Shown: in pieces, positions 32,799 to 44,939 of the stretch
How positions within the stretch are numbered: the stretch's first letter is position 1
Layout of the letters: every line of letters begins with the position of its first letter
Assembly: GCF_030867095.1 (NCBI RefSeq)
Contig: NC_081824.1
Span: 121,528,162-121,592,161, forward strand
DNA: 64,000 nt
From: Alligator mississippiensis
Lineage: Eukaryota > Chordata > Crocodylia > Alligatoridae
Reading direction: 5' to 3'
Notes under the pieces: generated by a model
What the model was told of the DNA's origin: nothing
What the model saw: the letters and a program-made list of their open reading frames with translations, nothing else
The model's database searches: none
Translations under genes and position numbers: made by a program

Positions 32799-33557
32799 GG
32801 CTAAGTACAGACAGTCAAAAAGCCTGCGGCTAAATTGATTCGGTCTTTGCAGGTTAGTCTAAGCTGAAAAGATTAAACTGAGAAACAACTGGACACACAT
32901 TTACCTTTGATTCAAAAAATGCAGCCATGTGCCTGCAGTAGCTCAGGACAGAAGTCAGGGGGTACCAAAGCATGGCTTCCTGGCACTTCTCCCTGCTTCC
33001 CCAGAGGTCTCTGGGACTTGTGGTCCAGCATCACAGCAGCAGAACTTTGCAGGGTACCTTATCACTTCTTCTTCCTGCTTCCAGGTGCCTCTGGGATTTG
33101 TAGTCCACAGTCATAGCCTGCAGTAACTTTCAGTAAGTTTAGCAGGGCAGCTCTGTACTTGGAAAAGGTGTGTTTAACCAAGAAAAGGGGGGTTTAACCC
33201 CCTCCCTGGTCCCAGACCCCAGCTAGGGTTTGCTGGGGGTGGGCAGGGGTGGTCCCTGCCTCTCTTTCCCAACCCTTCTCTGCTGGAGCAGACAGGTTAG
33301 CCCAGCCCAGCCCAGGGCTGAAAAGCATGCTGGGGGACTCTGATTTAACTTGAACTAAAAAGGGGTCTGGGACAGAACTTGCATAAACCAGTTTGACCCA
33401 AATCAGTTAAGTATGATACTGTATTCAACCAGATTGATCTTAAACCAGTTTCAGCCATTTTGAAACTGTTTTATGTGCTGTGAGCTTCTGTTCTGTTACA
33501 AGTTTAAACCTGTTTCTGATTACTTAAACTGGTTTATATGTAACTTCTGTCCCTAGC
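32799..33557. mobile_element. Inverted-repeat DNA element, about 759 bp, flanks CTTG
   Basis: Left end GGCTAAGTACAGACAG; right end AACTTCTGTCCCTAGC, an imperfect complement. CTTG lies outside both ends (32795-32798 and 33558-33561). The interior contains AAACCAGTTT-type palindromic pieces near the right side and a duplicated GCCTCTGGGATTTGTAGTCC-type segment near 33005 and 33085. No transposase. The superfamily is uncertain. Confidence 0.55.
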
Positions 33558-34024
33558 CTTGAAGTTAACGAAATAGGTTTGCCAACCCCAAGAAAGGAAC
33601 AAAAGAAAGGGAACTGCCTATATAGCCATCCCCTGAAAATCTAGGAAAGGAAGACAACAAGTTTACCATCTTACCACCTCTTTCTGGGGATAAGTGGGTG
33701 GGATGAGGCTCAGTTTACCAACTCACTTTGAGTACAGCAGGCTTCTGCACAGCTGTAATTGGTGTTCAGACATAATGAATTATGGCAGTATCAGTAAACA
33801 TTTGTTTAGATTTTGAATGGAAATTTGTTTTGATACTTTTATGTCCCTTTTATTTGTTATGTGAAAATGTTAAGGTTTTAATTTATTTTTAGTGTTTATG
33901 AGGAAGAAAAGGCTGAACAGTAGGCTGGGATTTAAAAGAACTAGGTACAGCTGTTGGCTTTGTCACAAACTTTCTAGGTACCCATTAGAAAGCCTCTCTG
34001 TGCCTCAGATCTCAGCATCTAGCC
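33558..34024. other. Unassigned spacer
   Basis: Nothing supportable seen. Confidence 0.4.
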
Positions 34025-34211
34025 CAGGGGTGGGCAGTTATTTTGGGCAGAGGGCCGCTTACTGAGTTTTGGCAAGCCATCGAGGCCTACATGATAGGCA
34101 GCCAGGGGCAGATAAATATTAATTTTCTACATTTTTTAGGGGCCCCGTGGGCCAGATAGAATGGCCTGGCAGGCCACATTCAGCCCCTGGGCTGCATTTT
34201 GCCTACCTGTG
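34025..34211. mobile_element. hAT/Charlie-like element, 187 bp, 8-bp TSD
   Basis: Left end CAGGGGTGGGCAGTTATTTT; right end TTTTGCCTACCTGTG. Octamers ATCTAGCC (34017-34024) and ATCTAGCA (34212-34219) match at 7 of 8 positions. The interior has GGCCGCTTACTGAG and GGCCACATTCAGCC, typical of non-autonomous Charlie-type copies. Confidence 0.78.
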
Positions 34212-34262
34212 ATCTAGCAAGAGTCCTACAAGAGTTGAGACCTGTAGCCACTGCCAGAATGC

Positions 34263-34289
34263 TACTACTACTACTACTACTACTACTAT
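34263..34289. repeat. (CTA)n microsatellite
   Basis: Nine CTA units in a row. Confidence 0.9.
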
Positions 34290-34307
34290 TTGTTTTGAGA
34301 ATGTCTG

Positions 34308-34434
34308 TACATATGAATACAAGTTAGATATACAAGGTGATTCATACTCAGACTAACATCTGACAAAGTGGGCTGGCATTTACAAAAGCTCATGCCTCTC
34401 TGAACCAGTTAGTCTTCAAGGTGCCACCCTGCCC
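34308..34434 (+). mobile_element. Penelope-like retroelement tail
   Basis: CAGACTAACATCTGACAAAG, GTGGGC, ACAAAAGCTCATGCC and CAGTTAGTCTTCAAGGTGCC occur in the order seen in a widespread reptile repeat that I attribute, from memory, to Penelope-like elements. The CTGA..A, stem and GAAA-like order also resembles a damaged hammerhead ribozyme core. The copy is short and diverged. Confidence 0.45.
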
Positions 34435-34440
34435 TGCTTC

Positions 34441-36070
34441 CTTCCTGACTTCAAACTGACATGTCTAACTATCTCTGTCTCCTTTACTTTAATGGATTAA
34501 TATATCCATCCGGAATTCAGGCTTTGTGAATAACCTGTAAGCAATAAAAGGTACAAGGCTAGGTGTTTCAAAGGAACCTAAGGGAGTAAAGCACCCTTGG
34601 GATGCTTTGAAAATACCAGTGTCAGTTAATTCCATAGTCCCAGCAAAGAATGAAAACAGCTTTATTTGAGTATTGGATTTCTATTGCCGGTAGGCTGGAC
34701 TGGATTTCAACTGGTATACTAGAGAAGAAAGACTCTATTTCCTTTTAACCATTGCTTCAGTCATCTAGTCTTTCAATATAGTACCCAATTATTTTTGTAA
34801 TCCTTTTGTAATATCTAGAAATAAGTTACTCTGAAATTATATATTTTAATTTATTTTCAAAACATTAAATATTAAATGTGTCAGCACATGACCTCTAGAT
34901 GTAATTAATATAAGAAATGATAAACCAGGCATATAATTAAATATCCTTTCCATAAATAGACTACTGAGGGAAGCAGCTATTAAATAAGATTATATTACTG
35001 AAAGGGAAAACATTAGTACAGTCAGTCATAATCATGAACAGCAGCAACACAACAAGGTTCCTTCCTATGTCTGTGGAAAGCTATTTATACTGTTGTATAA
35101 TGACATGAGGACTTAGGAATGAACAAACTACCTCTTTTCCAAAATCCAAACTGTAGAATAGTAGCAGGAAGGGACAGGGAAAAGGCAAACATTATATCTC
35201 ATCTGTGAGTAACCTTTCCATTCCTCAACTCATTGGCTCCTCCAGAAACATGCAACACCTTCAGTGGCTGTGTTGAGAAGTTTTTTGGGTTTTTTTCCTA
35301 GCTCTTCCTTTATCAGTTTAACAGATTAACCTTCCATACGCAAACACTTATTCTTGCTTTCAAAAGACATACAAAGGTTTAGACGTGTTTGGGGGAAGAG
35401 GGAAATATAGTCCAGAATAGTCCAGTCCAATGGAATGTTCTCTCCTGGGATCTGAATTTAGGATACTATAGTTTTACTTCTAAATTGGAATCTAAATAGG
35501 AAACATGGCAATCAATCTTCCACTGATTCTATATAGTTATGTACGAAAAAAAATACTGCATGGCTGAGAAGGGATAAAAATGATTGATGGATAGGTCACT
35601 AATGCATTAAAAATGTGCATTATAAACAGGGTGCATGAGATGGAATGAGTATCGGGATTGGTTAAAAGGAAAGTTTGGGTGTCATGGAGAAATGTTATTC
35701 TCTCTGGAAAAGAATGGAAGTTGTTCTTCTGGCTACATTAGGAGGAGGGACTGAGAGAGAAGAAAAGAAAAGAGACAAAGATAGCTATTGTAGTAATTAC
35801 TGGGTTCAGTAAATACAGGCATACATGAATGAGAAGAACTTAAAAAAGCAAGTTTTATTTTTGGAGCAATAAGCAAGCCTCTTCAGTACTTCAGTCTCTC
35901 TGTAACTCCCAAGTAACTCCCAACTTCTAGCTGCGATCTAACTGATGCACCATCTTACAGTTTCCAACTCCCTCAGTCTCCTCTTAGGGGGCATCTCTAA
36001 GTTATAACTTCTAGCATTATAGCTGTGGTGAAGAGAAGGAAGAGACAGGGAAGGCACTAATAATGAAACA
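34441..36070. other. Unassigned AT-rich unique-looking region
   Basis: No coding frame, splice pattern or transposon end supported. Confidence 0.45.
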
Positions 36071-36390
36071 AGATTCATAGATTGTAAAGGGCTGGAAGGG
36101 ACCTCACAAGATCATCAGGTCCAGCTCCCTGCACCAAGCAGGAATGACCACTGGGATTGGGTGACCCAGCAAGGTGACTGTCTAATCTCCTCTTGAAAAT
36201 TTCCAGGGTACCTGATTGCACCATCTCTGGAGGGAGCTTATTCTACAGTCTGGACACCCTGACTGTGAAGAAGTTTTTCCTAGTGTTAAGCCTAAAACAG
36301 TCTTCCAGGAGTTTGTGACCATTACTCCTGGTTTTCCCTGTGGGTGCCCCTGTGAACAGTTGTTTGCTGAGCCTTTGATGTATTATTCAC
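36071..36390 (-). mobile_element. CR1 LINE 3' fragment
   Basis: The plus strand opens AGATTCATAGATTG, then GGCTGGAAGGGACCTCAC, the complement of the CR1 tail. The distal part matches the C-terminal coding end of ORF2 found in the 14-kb copy (complement of the NNGHKL, RFRLDIRKN segment). Confidence 0.82.
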
Positions 36391-37128
36391 CTGATAATTA
36401 ATGACTAACAATACTATATTCTCCATATACTATATTTGCCCAACATGTGGCCAATAATATATCCCCAACAAGATATGTTTATGAGAAACTTTAAGTATGT
36501 TTTTCTCACTTAACTCCAGCATTTTCTGGAAAAAGCCCTTTAAACTATCTCCTCTACAATAAGGGGGTGGGGTTAGGTGACTAAGACTCATTTGATAGTA
36601 AAACCTGTGGCTGGGCCCATCATCTCTCTTTTTTTGTGCTGAGTTACCCAGGCATTTCAAAACTGGAATATCCTTTCAGAGGAGTTTGGGGTCTGGCTAT
36701 TGTAGTCTGCATGCTTCTGTAGAAAGATACTGTTTACTGTTGGGGGAAAAGAAGCATAATGCAGTATATATTTATATGGTGCCAAAATATCCTGGCATTT
36801 GCTGTCTGTTTATTCTGTCAATAGATTGACTCCTCTACTGGGGATTCCTTTTCTCTAGGAAATGAGGCAATAAAATTCACAAGTACATTTTCCCTGTTTG
36901 TTAGCTATCTTTTAGGTATGCAATACATTTTTCAATACTTTAGTCTTTGCCAGTGGAAAATTTGCTGTTCCTTTGTTAATTGGCTTAAATTTTATAAATT
37001 ATCAAGTGAGTAAATGATGGCAAACACTACATTATGTAATGGTCTACCTAACGTTATCACATTCCTATAACAACATGGTATCAGAAACATTTTTTTCACA
37101 AGTTGCTTCTCAGCAGTTCATCAAAGTA
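36391..37128. other. Unassigned AT-rich spacer
   Basis: Nothing supportable seen. Confidence 0.4.
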
Positions 37129-37795
37129 AATGGATCCAGTTGTGATGTGCATGGGGCTGGGAGAGTGTCAAATGTCTCCTGGCCCCATGCATATCGGGAG
37201 AGGTCCTGATGTGCCTGGGGCTGGGAGACAGCTGCCACTGCAACCAGTAGAGCTCTCACAGCCCCATGCATATCAGGAGACACAGCTGCCAGTAAGCCTC
37301 TTACTCAGTGGGGTTTCCCCACCCAGGCAGAGGCTTGCTGGCAGCTGCCCCAGGAGTGGGATAGGTCCTGGCCAGCCCCCTCCTGGGTGCGGAATCTCCT
37401 CCTGGCAGGGGGCTTGCCAGCAGCTGCCCTTCAAGTGGGACAAATGCTAGTAAACCGCCAGCTGAGCAGGAAAGCAGAGAGCTTCCCAGTTCTGGTGCTG
37501 CTTGGCTCCTGGCTCCTGTGGGGAACTGGGAGCTGTACAGCGCTGGGATGGGGGCAGGTGAGGGGTAGGGCAGAGAATGACCACATCCCAGTACTGATTT
37601 GTTCTTGGCTCCTGTGGGGAACCAAGAGCCATTGCAGCAATCAGACAGGGTGGTAGAGAATGACCCCATCCCAGCGCTGATTGGTTCTCAGCTTCTGGTG
37701 GGAAGCCAGGAACTGTATAGCACCAGGATGGGGGTCAGAGAACTCCTCTATCCCCTGTGTCCCCCTGCTGGTATGACTGGCCAGGAGTAAGTTTG
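37129..37795. repeat. GC-rich block containing a minisatellite
   Basis: Sequence from 37485 to 37751 forms three tandem units of about 102, 83 and 82 bp, each beginning CCCAG(T/C)(A/T/G)CTG and containing GGCTCCTG(T)GGGGAA or its variant. The upstream part also repeats CCCCATGCATATC twice. The frames across it are repeat products. It ends where the MITE at 37796 begins. Confidence 0.65.
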
Positions 37796-37992
37796 ATTAG
37801 CGTCTACATGAGTGCTACTGAGCAATAACTTCTGAATAGTTAATCTAGTGCCTGTATTTACAGGTACTAGCCAATGGTGCAGCAGACTAATTTACTGTGC
37901 AGTAAATGCTACTATGCATGTATAGATAGTGATGCTTTACTGTGCAATAGATTAGTCTACTGAGCAGCAAAGCATCTCGTATAGATGCATTT
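37796..37992. mobile_element. Harbinger-like MITE, diverged
   Basis: Left end AGCGTCTACATGAGTG; right end CGTATAGATGCATTT. The interior shares TTTACTGTGCAGTA and ATTAGTCTACT motifs with the elements at 1958 and 49141. Terminal bases are eroded and no clear duplication remains. Confidence 0.6.
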
Positions 37993-39576
37993 TCTATGAT
38001 GTAAATCAGGATAAACCTAATTATTAATGTGTTATCTACTACAGAAGTCAGTAACAATAGACTAATATTTGGTTGTTAGTATAGGGTCTAAGCAAACAAG
38101 AACAACAATATTCCAGAGAGAAGTGGTTGTGGTGGTGGTAGTTCTTATTTTTATTTAAAAATAATATATTAATCTTTGGGGAAAATAGTCCTTGGTTCCT
38201 GAAAGGGTTATAGGGTTTGAAATCTTAATTTACAACAGAGGATTTTGGAGTGGTCCTCATCTGAACAATAAGCCACATGGAAACCTTGCTCCAGACTGTC
38301 AAGTTTAAAATCAGGGGTTTTTGCAGGGGGGAGGGAGGGAGTTTAAGCGAGGGGGAGGAGTGGGGGCGTTATATGGCTCAGTCCTGTTTCTAATTCCCAA
38401 ATTCAAGAACTCTGAAAGCTTGTTGTAGTTAAGTGAAAATTAGAATTGTAGAATATTTCAGCTTTTATGCTGAGACTATGTAAACAGATTGTATTGAAAC
38501 TCTTAATTAGAGAAAGATGGCTTGAGTCATAAATGAATGACAGATTTCATAAAATGAGATAATTAGGTTTCCGGACTCTCCACATCCTAGTCTCCTAGGG
38601 TACACAAGCCCCAAAAGTCGAATAGCCATGAAAAGAATAATTACTTGATCTTGAGTCTTTCTATTGCTCAACAAGAAATTAGAGGCTTCTCTTGGGGATG
38701 CAAGTCTTAAAATAGTATGCAATAGCAGCCTGATTTTAGAATATGTTAAACATGGCATTTTTATCTTTATAATTTCCACTTGTTCCAGGAAATATTTGAG
38801 TGTGAAATGCCAAAAAGACCTCCATTTTTTCTGGTTAAATATTACAAAAATAAATAATTCATATAAGAAATATATTATTAATCTTGTTTAGCAACTGTAC
38901 GGGGATTGTTTTAAAGCAGCTGTGGTTAAAAATACTCTTTCCCAAGACACAGAGAATAAAAATGCAAAAGCTTGCATATGTTTCTTTATATACATACACA
39001 TACACTGTGAAATTTGTCTGTGTGTGTAATATATGACGTGCATTCCTCTAAAAAAAGCAATATTGCACAACTCAATGTGTGAAATGCTTCTAATGTGAAA
39101 GCAACACAAAGGTCCAAATTAACTGAGCTTCCACTATTTGTGCCTGCAGCCAAATGTTGATGCAAAATATGTAGTTAAAGGTACAGTTGTCTGGGTTACA
39201 TGTACAAATGTTTATTGCACAATCTTTTAATAAAATCTGCAGTCAGCAATTTAAGAACTCGTTTGAAAATGTGATGTCAAGGAAGTTCAAAATTAAGGGT
39301 TCTTTCTTTCCTCTTAAGCGGTATTAATATATCTAAGAATAAGAACTCCTATTACATCTCTATAAGAACTGAACTGCATGTTTTTATTATCTGGCCAAAT
39401 CTCATGGAATTCCAGCATTATTTCATTGCTAGGTTTGTTGTTAGTCTGGACTGTAAAGCATTTGATGATGAATATGAGCAGGTTTCCACTAGAAGTAGTG
39501 GTAGAAGAAATGGGGTGACTGTCTTTCCTTTCCCTGGGATATTGGTAGCGGAGCCTTCTTCTCATCCAGTTAGTAA
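37993..39576. other. Unassigned AT-rich spacer
   Basis: No gene or repeat supported. A G-rich patch lies near 38310-38370. Confidence 0.4.
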
Positions 39577-42275
39577 ATCATAGATTCATAGACACTAGGG
39601 CTAGAAGGGACCACGGAAGATCATCAAGTCCAGCCCCCTGCCCCAGGGGCAGAAAGTCAGCGGGGATCATAGGATCCCAGCAAGATAAATATCCAACTGT
39701 TTCTTGAAGACGTTCAAGGTAGGCGCTCAAACCACCTCTGGCGGCAGTTTATTCCAAACCTTGGGGGCTTGGGCAGTAATGAAGTTCTTCCTTATGTCCA
39801 GCCTGAAACAGTCATGGAGAAGTTTGTGACCATTTGAGCTTGTCATCCCTTGGGGAACTCTGGTGAACAAACGTTCCCCCAGATACTGGTGAGTACCTCT
39901 GATAAATTTATAGGTGGCCACCAGACCACCCCTGAGCCTGCGCTTTTCCAGGCTGAAGAGTCCCATGGCTCTCAGCCTCCTATCATAAGGTCTGTAGTTC
40001 TGACCTCTGATCATGTGCGTGCTCTCCTCTGTACCCTCTCAAGCTTTTCCACATCCTTTTTGAATTGTGGAGCCCAAAACTGGATGCAGTACTCCAGCTG
40101 CGGCCTCAACAAGGCCAAGCACAATGGGAGAATGACATCCTGGGATTTACTTGAGAAGCATCTATGGATGCAGGCCAGCATTTTGCTCGCTTTACTAGCT
40201 GCAGCATCACATTGAAGGCTCATGTTCATCTTGTGCTCAATCATGACCCCCCAAATCCCTTTCGTCCGTAGTGCTAACCAGCGTAGCACTGTTGAGCCTA
40301 TAAGCATGCTGCAGGTTTTTCCTCCCAAGGTGGAGAACCTTGGATTTTTCAGTGTTAAACATCATCAGGTTCTCATCTGCCCAATTCCTGAGCCTGTCAA
40401 GGTCTGCCTGGATCACCCTCCTCTCCTCAGGTGTGGATGCTTTACCCCAGAGTTTGGTATCATCGACAAACTTGGCCAGTCCGCTTCTGACACCAATGTC
40501 TATATCGTTGATGAAGATGTTAAATAGTATAGGCCTTAGGACAGAGCCTTGAGGGACCCCACTGGTCACAGCGCACCACAATGATTGACTTCTGTTAACC
40601 ATCACTCTCTGGGTCCTACTGCGGAGCTAATTCCCCAGTCAGTGGATCGTGATGAGGCCAAGGCCACATCTAGTTGGCTAGTTTTGCCAAGAGGTGATCA
40701 TGGGATACCAGATCGAAGGCTTTTTTAAAGTCAAGATATATGACATCAATCTCTTCTCCCTTGTCCAGGTGATAGATCACCTGGTCATTAAAGGAAATGA
40801 GATTGGTCAAGCAGGACCTACACACAACAAATCTGTGCTGGCTATCCCTCAGGATGTTGCCGTTAGCCAGTCTGTTAAGGATGGCCTCTTTGATAATTTT
40901 TTCTAAGACCTTCCCCGGGATAGAGGTCAGGCTGATGGGCCTGTAGTTTGCCATATCCATTTTCCTCACTTTCTTGAAGATAGGCACCACATTGGCCTTC
41001 TTCTAATCTTTGGGACCTTCACCAGAGCACTAGGAGTTTTCTAAGACCTGTGCCAGGGCTGAGCTATGATGCTAGCCAGCTCCTTGAGTACCCTGGGGTG
41101 TAAACTGTCAGGGCTGGATGACTTAAAGGTGTCCAGCTTCTCAAGGTGTTCCTTCACAAGGTCAGCATTGATGGAGGGTAAAGGATCTCCCTCACCTGGG
41201 CCTCCCTGTCCCATAGTAGGCAGGGGAGTCCCATGGGACTGGTGAAAAACTGACGCAAAGTATCCATTTAGCACGTTTGCTTTTTCATGGGCATCGGTTG
41301 TCAGTTGTCCCATCTGGTTTAGCAGGGGTCCAATGTTGCCCTTGCTTTTCCTCCAGCTCCCCACATATCTAAAAAAAGGACTTTTTATTGTCCTTGATAT
41401 TTGTAGCTAGTTGGAGTTCAGTTGCAGCCTTGGCTTTCTTGGTTTGCTCTCTGAGGTCTGGACTAGAGCAGAGTATTCTTCCTTGGTGGTGGATCCAGTC
41501 CTTTATCCTTTGTAGGTCTTTCTTTTAAGACACAGGAGGCCCGCTAGATCCCTGGAGAGCCAAGGGGGCTGCTGTGCACTTTTGCTGCCTTTCCTCCAAG
41601 ATGGAATTGACTTTGCTTGTGCATCCAGGATTGCTCCCTTGAGGAGCAACCACTCATCCTGCACTCCCCTCCCCTTTGGGTTGTGGCCCTTTAGGGCCTC
41701 ACTGACAAGCCTTCTTAGCTTGTTGAAGTCAGCTTTCCTGAAGTCACGGACTTCTGTATTACTGACTGACTTGCCAGCTTTATGGTGGATGGTGAAAGTG
41801 ATCAACTCATGGTCACTGTCACCCAGCTTCCCTTCAATTGTTAGGTCACTGATTAGGTTGTCCCCGGTTGCCAGTACCAGGTCGAGCAGCACTTTACCTC
41901 TCATCGGTCCGTAGACTTCCTGCATCAAATAGAGCTCATCCATGCATGAGAGAAAGCTTTGCAACTGCTTGTATTTGGCCGAGCATTCTTTCCATGAGAT
42001 TTCTGGGTAGTTGAAGTCTCCCATGACAACTATGCACCTGGAGCATGCAGCCTCAGCCAACTCCTTGGTGAACTCCTGGTCAAGATCTTGATCCTGGGTA
42101 GAGGTCTGTGGTAGATTCCCACCATAGTGTCCCCTGTGTTGTGTTCCCTATGGATTTTCACCCAGAGGGTCTTGAGTGATCCACCCTGGGTGCCAATGTC
42201 AGCTTTCAGGGACACATAGCTTTCCTTAACATAGAGAGCTACACCTCCACCCCTTTTGTCCACTCTGTTATTCTC
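39577..42275 (-). mobile_element. CR1 LINE, 2.7 kb, the longest copy here
   Basis: The 3' end lies at 39577 (plus strand ATCATAGATTCATAGACACT, the complement of the CR1 tail). The element runs to about 42275, where homology stops within the endonuclease domain, so the 5' part (ORF1 and the start of ORF2) is missing. This is the usual product of incomplete reverse transcription. No target duplication was recognised. Confidence 0.9.
39727..42275 (-). pseudogene. CR1 ORF2 relic: endonuclease and reverse transcriptase
   Basis: Reading on the minus strand, in order: an endonuclease part with RVDKRGGGVALYVKESYVSL (near 42230), then VVMGDFNYPEISW and GDSDHELITF (42030-41800); a linker with LNGYFASVFHQSHGTPLP (near 41270); RT motifs MANYRPISLTSIPGKVLEKI (near 40940), IDVIYLDFKKAFDLVSHDHL (near 40730), VTSGVPQGSVL, and the catalytic FVDDTKLWG at about 40444-40470. 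After this come LRPQLEYCIQFWAPQ and RLDIRKNFITAQAPKVWNKL. In the living family the protein nicks target DNA and copies its own RNA. Here at least five frame changes split it, so no functional product is possible. Confidence 0.88.
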
Positions 42276-42579
42276 AAACTTTTTAGACATTTGGCAGCTG
42301 TCAATAATGTTTTTTTTAATTGAATGACTTTCAATTTCTAAAACTGGTTTATTTATTATGGTATTTACCTCCTCACAGAAGGGCTTGATGGTGAGACGTG
42401 ACTGGCCTAGACAATCGTATGCTAACCTCCTTGCACCCCATGGTAGCCTTAAAAGGATTTCACAACACCCAAGGGTGCAGCAGCTCCTTGACTGAGAAAC
42501 CATGTATGAAATAAACAACTTGAAGATACTTCTGAATTTGAAGGGTCTTTCCTGCAATATCTACCACCTTCATGTTCTC
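42276..42579. other. Unassigned spacer beyond the CR1 break
   Basis: No supported feature. Confidence 0.4.
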
Positions 42580-43301
42580 TAAGGCTGTGCAAAACAGCAG
42601 CATTCCCCTTTCACATCTGTTTCAATGTTTCGACAGAACAGTGTTTCATTTCAAGTTTTGTTTCATTTCAAAAGCACTGTTCCATTTTGTTGAAACGGTT
42701 TCGCTGTTTCGATGCTATTTCTATGTTTTGCTTGCAGCGCTGAGTTCACCACCGTGATTACAGTTCTGGGGAAGGGAACTCTGCTGGGCTGAGTTCCCTT
42801 CCCCAATACTGCAATCAGCTTCCCACAGCCCAGTGGAACTCAGCCTGGTTGCGGGAGGTACAGCACAGGAAAAGTAAGGAAGGCTCCTTATTCCTTTCGG
42901 CACCAGGCTGCACTCCATGGGGCTGGCAGAGCTGATCGTAGTTCAGCCTGGCAGTGGGAGGTGGGTAGAGCTGGTGCTGCGCTCCCATTGGCTGTGTCAG
43001 CCCCACCGAGTGCCGCCTGGCTGCAGGAGGTGGGGAGAGCCAGGGCTGCACTCCCCACCAGGCTGAGCCACATGGGGCTGTGGAGCCATTGGGAGTGCAG
43101 CCATGGTTCTCCTACCTCCCACCCAGCTGGCTGCTTCAAAACTCGAAACGTTTCAAAACTTCTAAAACATTTCGACTGCCCTCGTTTTGTTTCAAGGCTG
43201 TTTTGAAGTCCTTCATTTCATTTTGTTTTCACTGTTTTGAGCTCAAAATGAATCGAAACAGTGTCAAAACAAAACAGCCAGTGAAATTTCGCACAGTCCT
43301 A
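42580..43301. mobile_element. hAT-like element with TAAGGCTGTG ends, 722 bp
   Basis: Left end TAAGGCTGTGCAAAACAG; right end TTTCGCACAGTCCTA. Octamers ATGTTCTC and ATGCTTTC match at 6 of 8 positions. Subterminal DNA is rich in GAAAC and TTTCA motifs on both sides, and the middle is GC-rich. The element at 59646-60399 has the same terminal structure, defining a family. Confidence 0.62.
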
Positions 43302-43759
43302 ATGCTTTCCTTCTCAGTCTCTACACCTTTCCTCTCAGTTGCCATATCTTCAATATCTGTTTACTCTGACCTCTATTGTATTTCTCTGTGTTATTACATA
43401 TTAATTCAGAGTCTCCATCTGTTCAAGTCTCATTTTCCTTTTTCTTTTTTTTTTGCATTTTGTTTTTATTGAGAAGGCTTTGTGAAAATAATAGGTTTAT
43501 TACATGAAAAAAAATGTCAGGGTTTCAAAAAATATTTTTTTTTAAGTTTTGCACAAAAAAATCCCAGTAAAGCAAGACTCCCCCCACAGTAGCCAATAGC
43601 CTGGTATGAGCATTATGTGGAATCTGAAACACCCAGCTTCAAATTAAAGGTAATCTGTACATAAGGTTGTACACTCTTGCTCTCTCTTCTAATACCTATT
43701 AAGTCATATAAAGTGAGATAGCTTCATTAACAGTGTAAAACTAGCTCTAGAGCCTAGTG
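43302..43759. other. Unassigned AT-rich spacer
   Basis: T-rich, with runs near 43445. No feature supported. Confidence 0.4.
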
Positions 43760-44931
43760 CAGTGGTCTCCAACCTTTTTAGGTCAGAGGTCACTTTTGGA
43801 ATTTAAAAGGAACCAAAGATGTACTCCTCCCCCCGGCCCAGCAGGTAAGTCTGTGGGGAGGGGGGAGGGGAAAGAGCCATGGGGGGAGTGGGGCAGATCG
43901 AGGCTCCAGCCCTAGCCCCACTCCCTCCATCACTGCTGGGTCATTGATCTGCCCTCTCCCAGTGGTACGGAGGTAGGGAATGGGGCAGGGGCAGGCTCTG
44001 CACTCCAGCATGGGGGGGGGGGGTCAGAGCTGTAAGCAGCTCACCCAGGGGGTGTGGGGAGGGGCAGCATTCAGCCCGGGAGGGCATAGGGTGTTGGGGC
44101 ACATGCTCCTGGATCTGCCAGCGTGGGCTGGGGCTGGGGTGGCACCAGCTTTTCCTGTCCAGGCTGTGGCAGTGGCAGCAGCACTGGGAGCAATGCCACG
44201 GTGGGGGGGGGGGCTGTAGCCCCCCAACCAGCACCACCTGCCCCAAGCGCAAGTGCAGGCCAGGGCCAGCAAGAACAGCCCAGTGAAGCATTCCAGCCTG
44301 CAGTTGTAGCCTGCCCTCCTCCATGCCCACCAGACCCCGGCCCCCAAGTCCTTGAGGGAGGAGGGGGACAGGCTGTGCCTGGATGTTCTTCAGGCTGTGT
44401 CACTGGTGCTGGGACTGGTGGTTGTAGAAGCTACACCCAACTCCCCCATGGCCTTGCTTCCGGTGCCATCACCACTGCAGCCCAGCCAGGAAGAGCCGGC
44501 GCTACCCAGTCCTAACCTGCAGCCGTCCCCACCCTGCAGGTAGATCTGGGAGCACCCCCCCCATTTCCTCCCAGGCTGCATGCTTTCCCTCCCTGCACCC
44601 CCTGGATGAGTCACTCATGGCTCTGTCCCCTGCCCCAAGCTGGCTGTGAAGGGCTTGCCCCTTCCCCTGCCCCATTCCCTCCCTCAGAGCTATCCCACAT
44701 TTGGGGGGTTGGGGGCACATGCTCCCCAATCAATGCACAGTGGAGGCAGCTGCCACTGAAAACTAGGCTTTGTGCCCTTAGCCCTGCTGCATGGCCCCCA
44801 AGGGCATCTGTTCTTTCCCTCTTACACCAACTGGCCTGCTGGACTGGGTCTGTGGTGTAACCCCCCAGGATCAACTTCAAGAGGCTCCATGATCCACCAG
44901 CCACTCAAGATCAACCATTTGGTGACCACTG
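43760..44931. mobile_element. hAT-type element, 1172 bp, perfect 8-bp TSD
   Basis: Left end CAGTGGTCTCCAACCTTTTT; right end ATTTGGTGACCACTG. The octamer GCCTAGTG occurs at both 43752-43759 and 44932-44939. The interior is very GC-rich, with a G-run at 44011-44023 and long open frames on both strands that lack transposase motifs. It is non-autonomous. A 301-bp relative lies at 57921-58221. Confidence 0.85.
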
Positions 44932-44939
44932 GCCTAGTG

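Noticed and set aside
43941-44860. Many overlapping frames on both strands
   Set aside because: All fall inside the GC-rich interior of the hAT at 43760-44931 and show no transposase or host motif.
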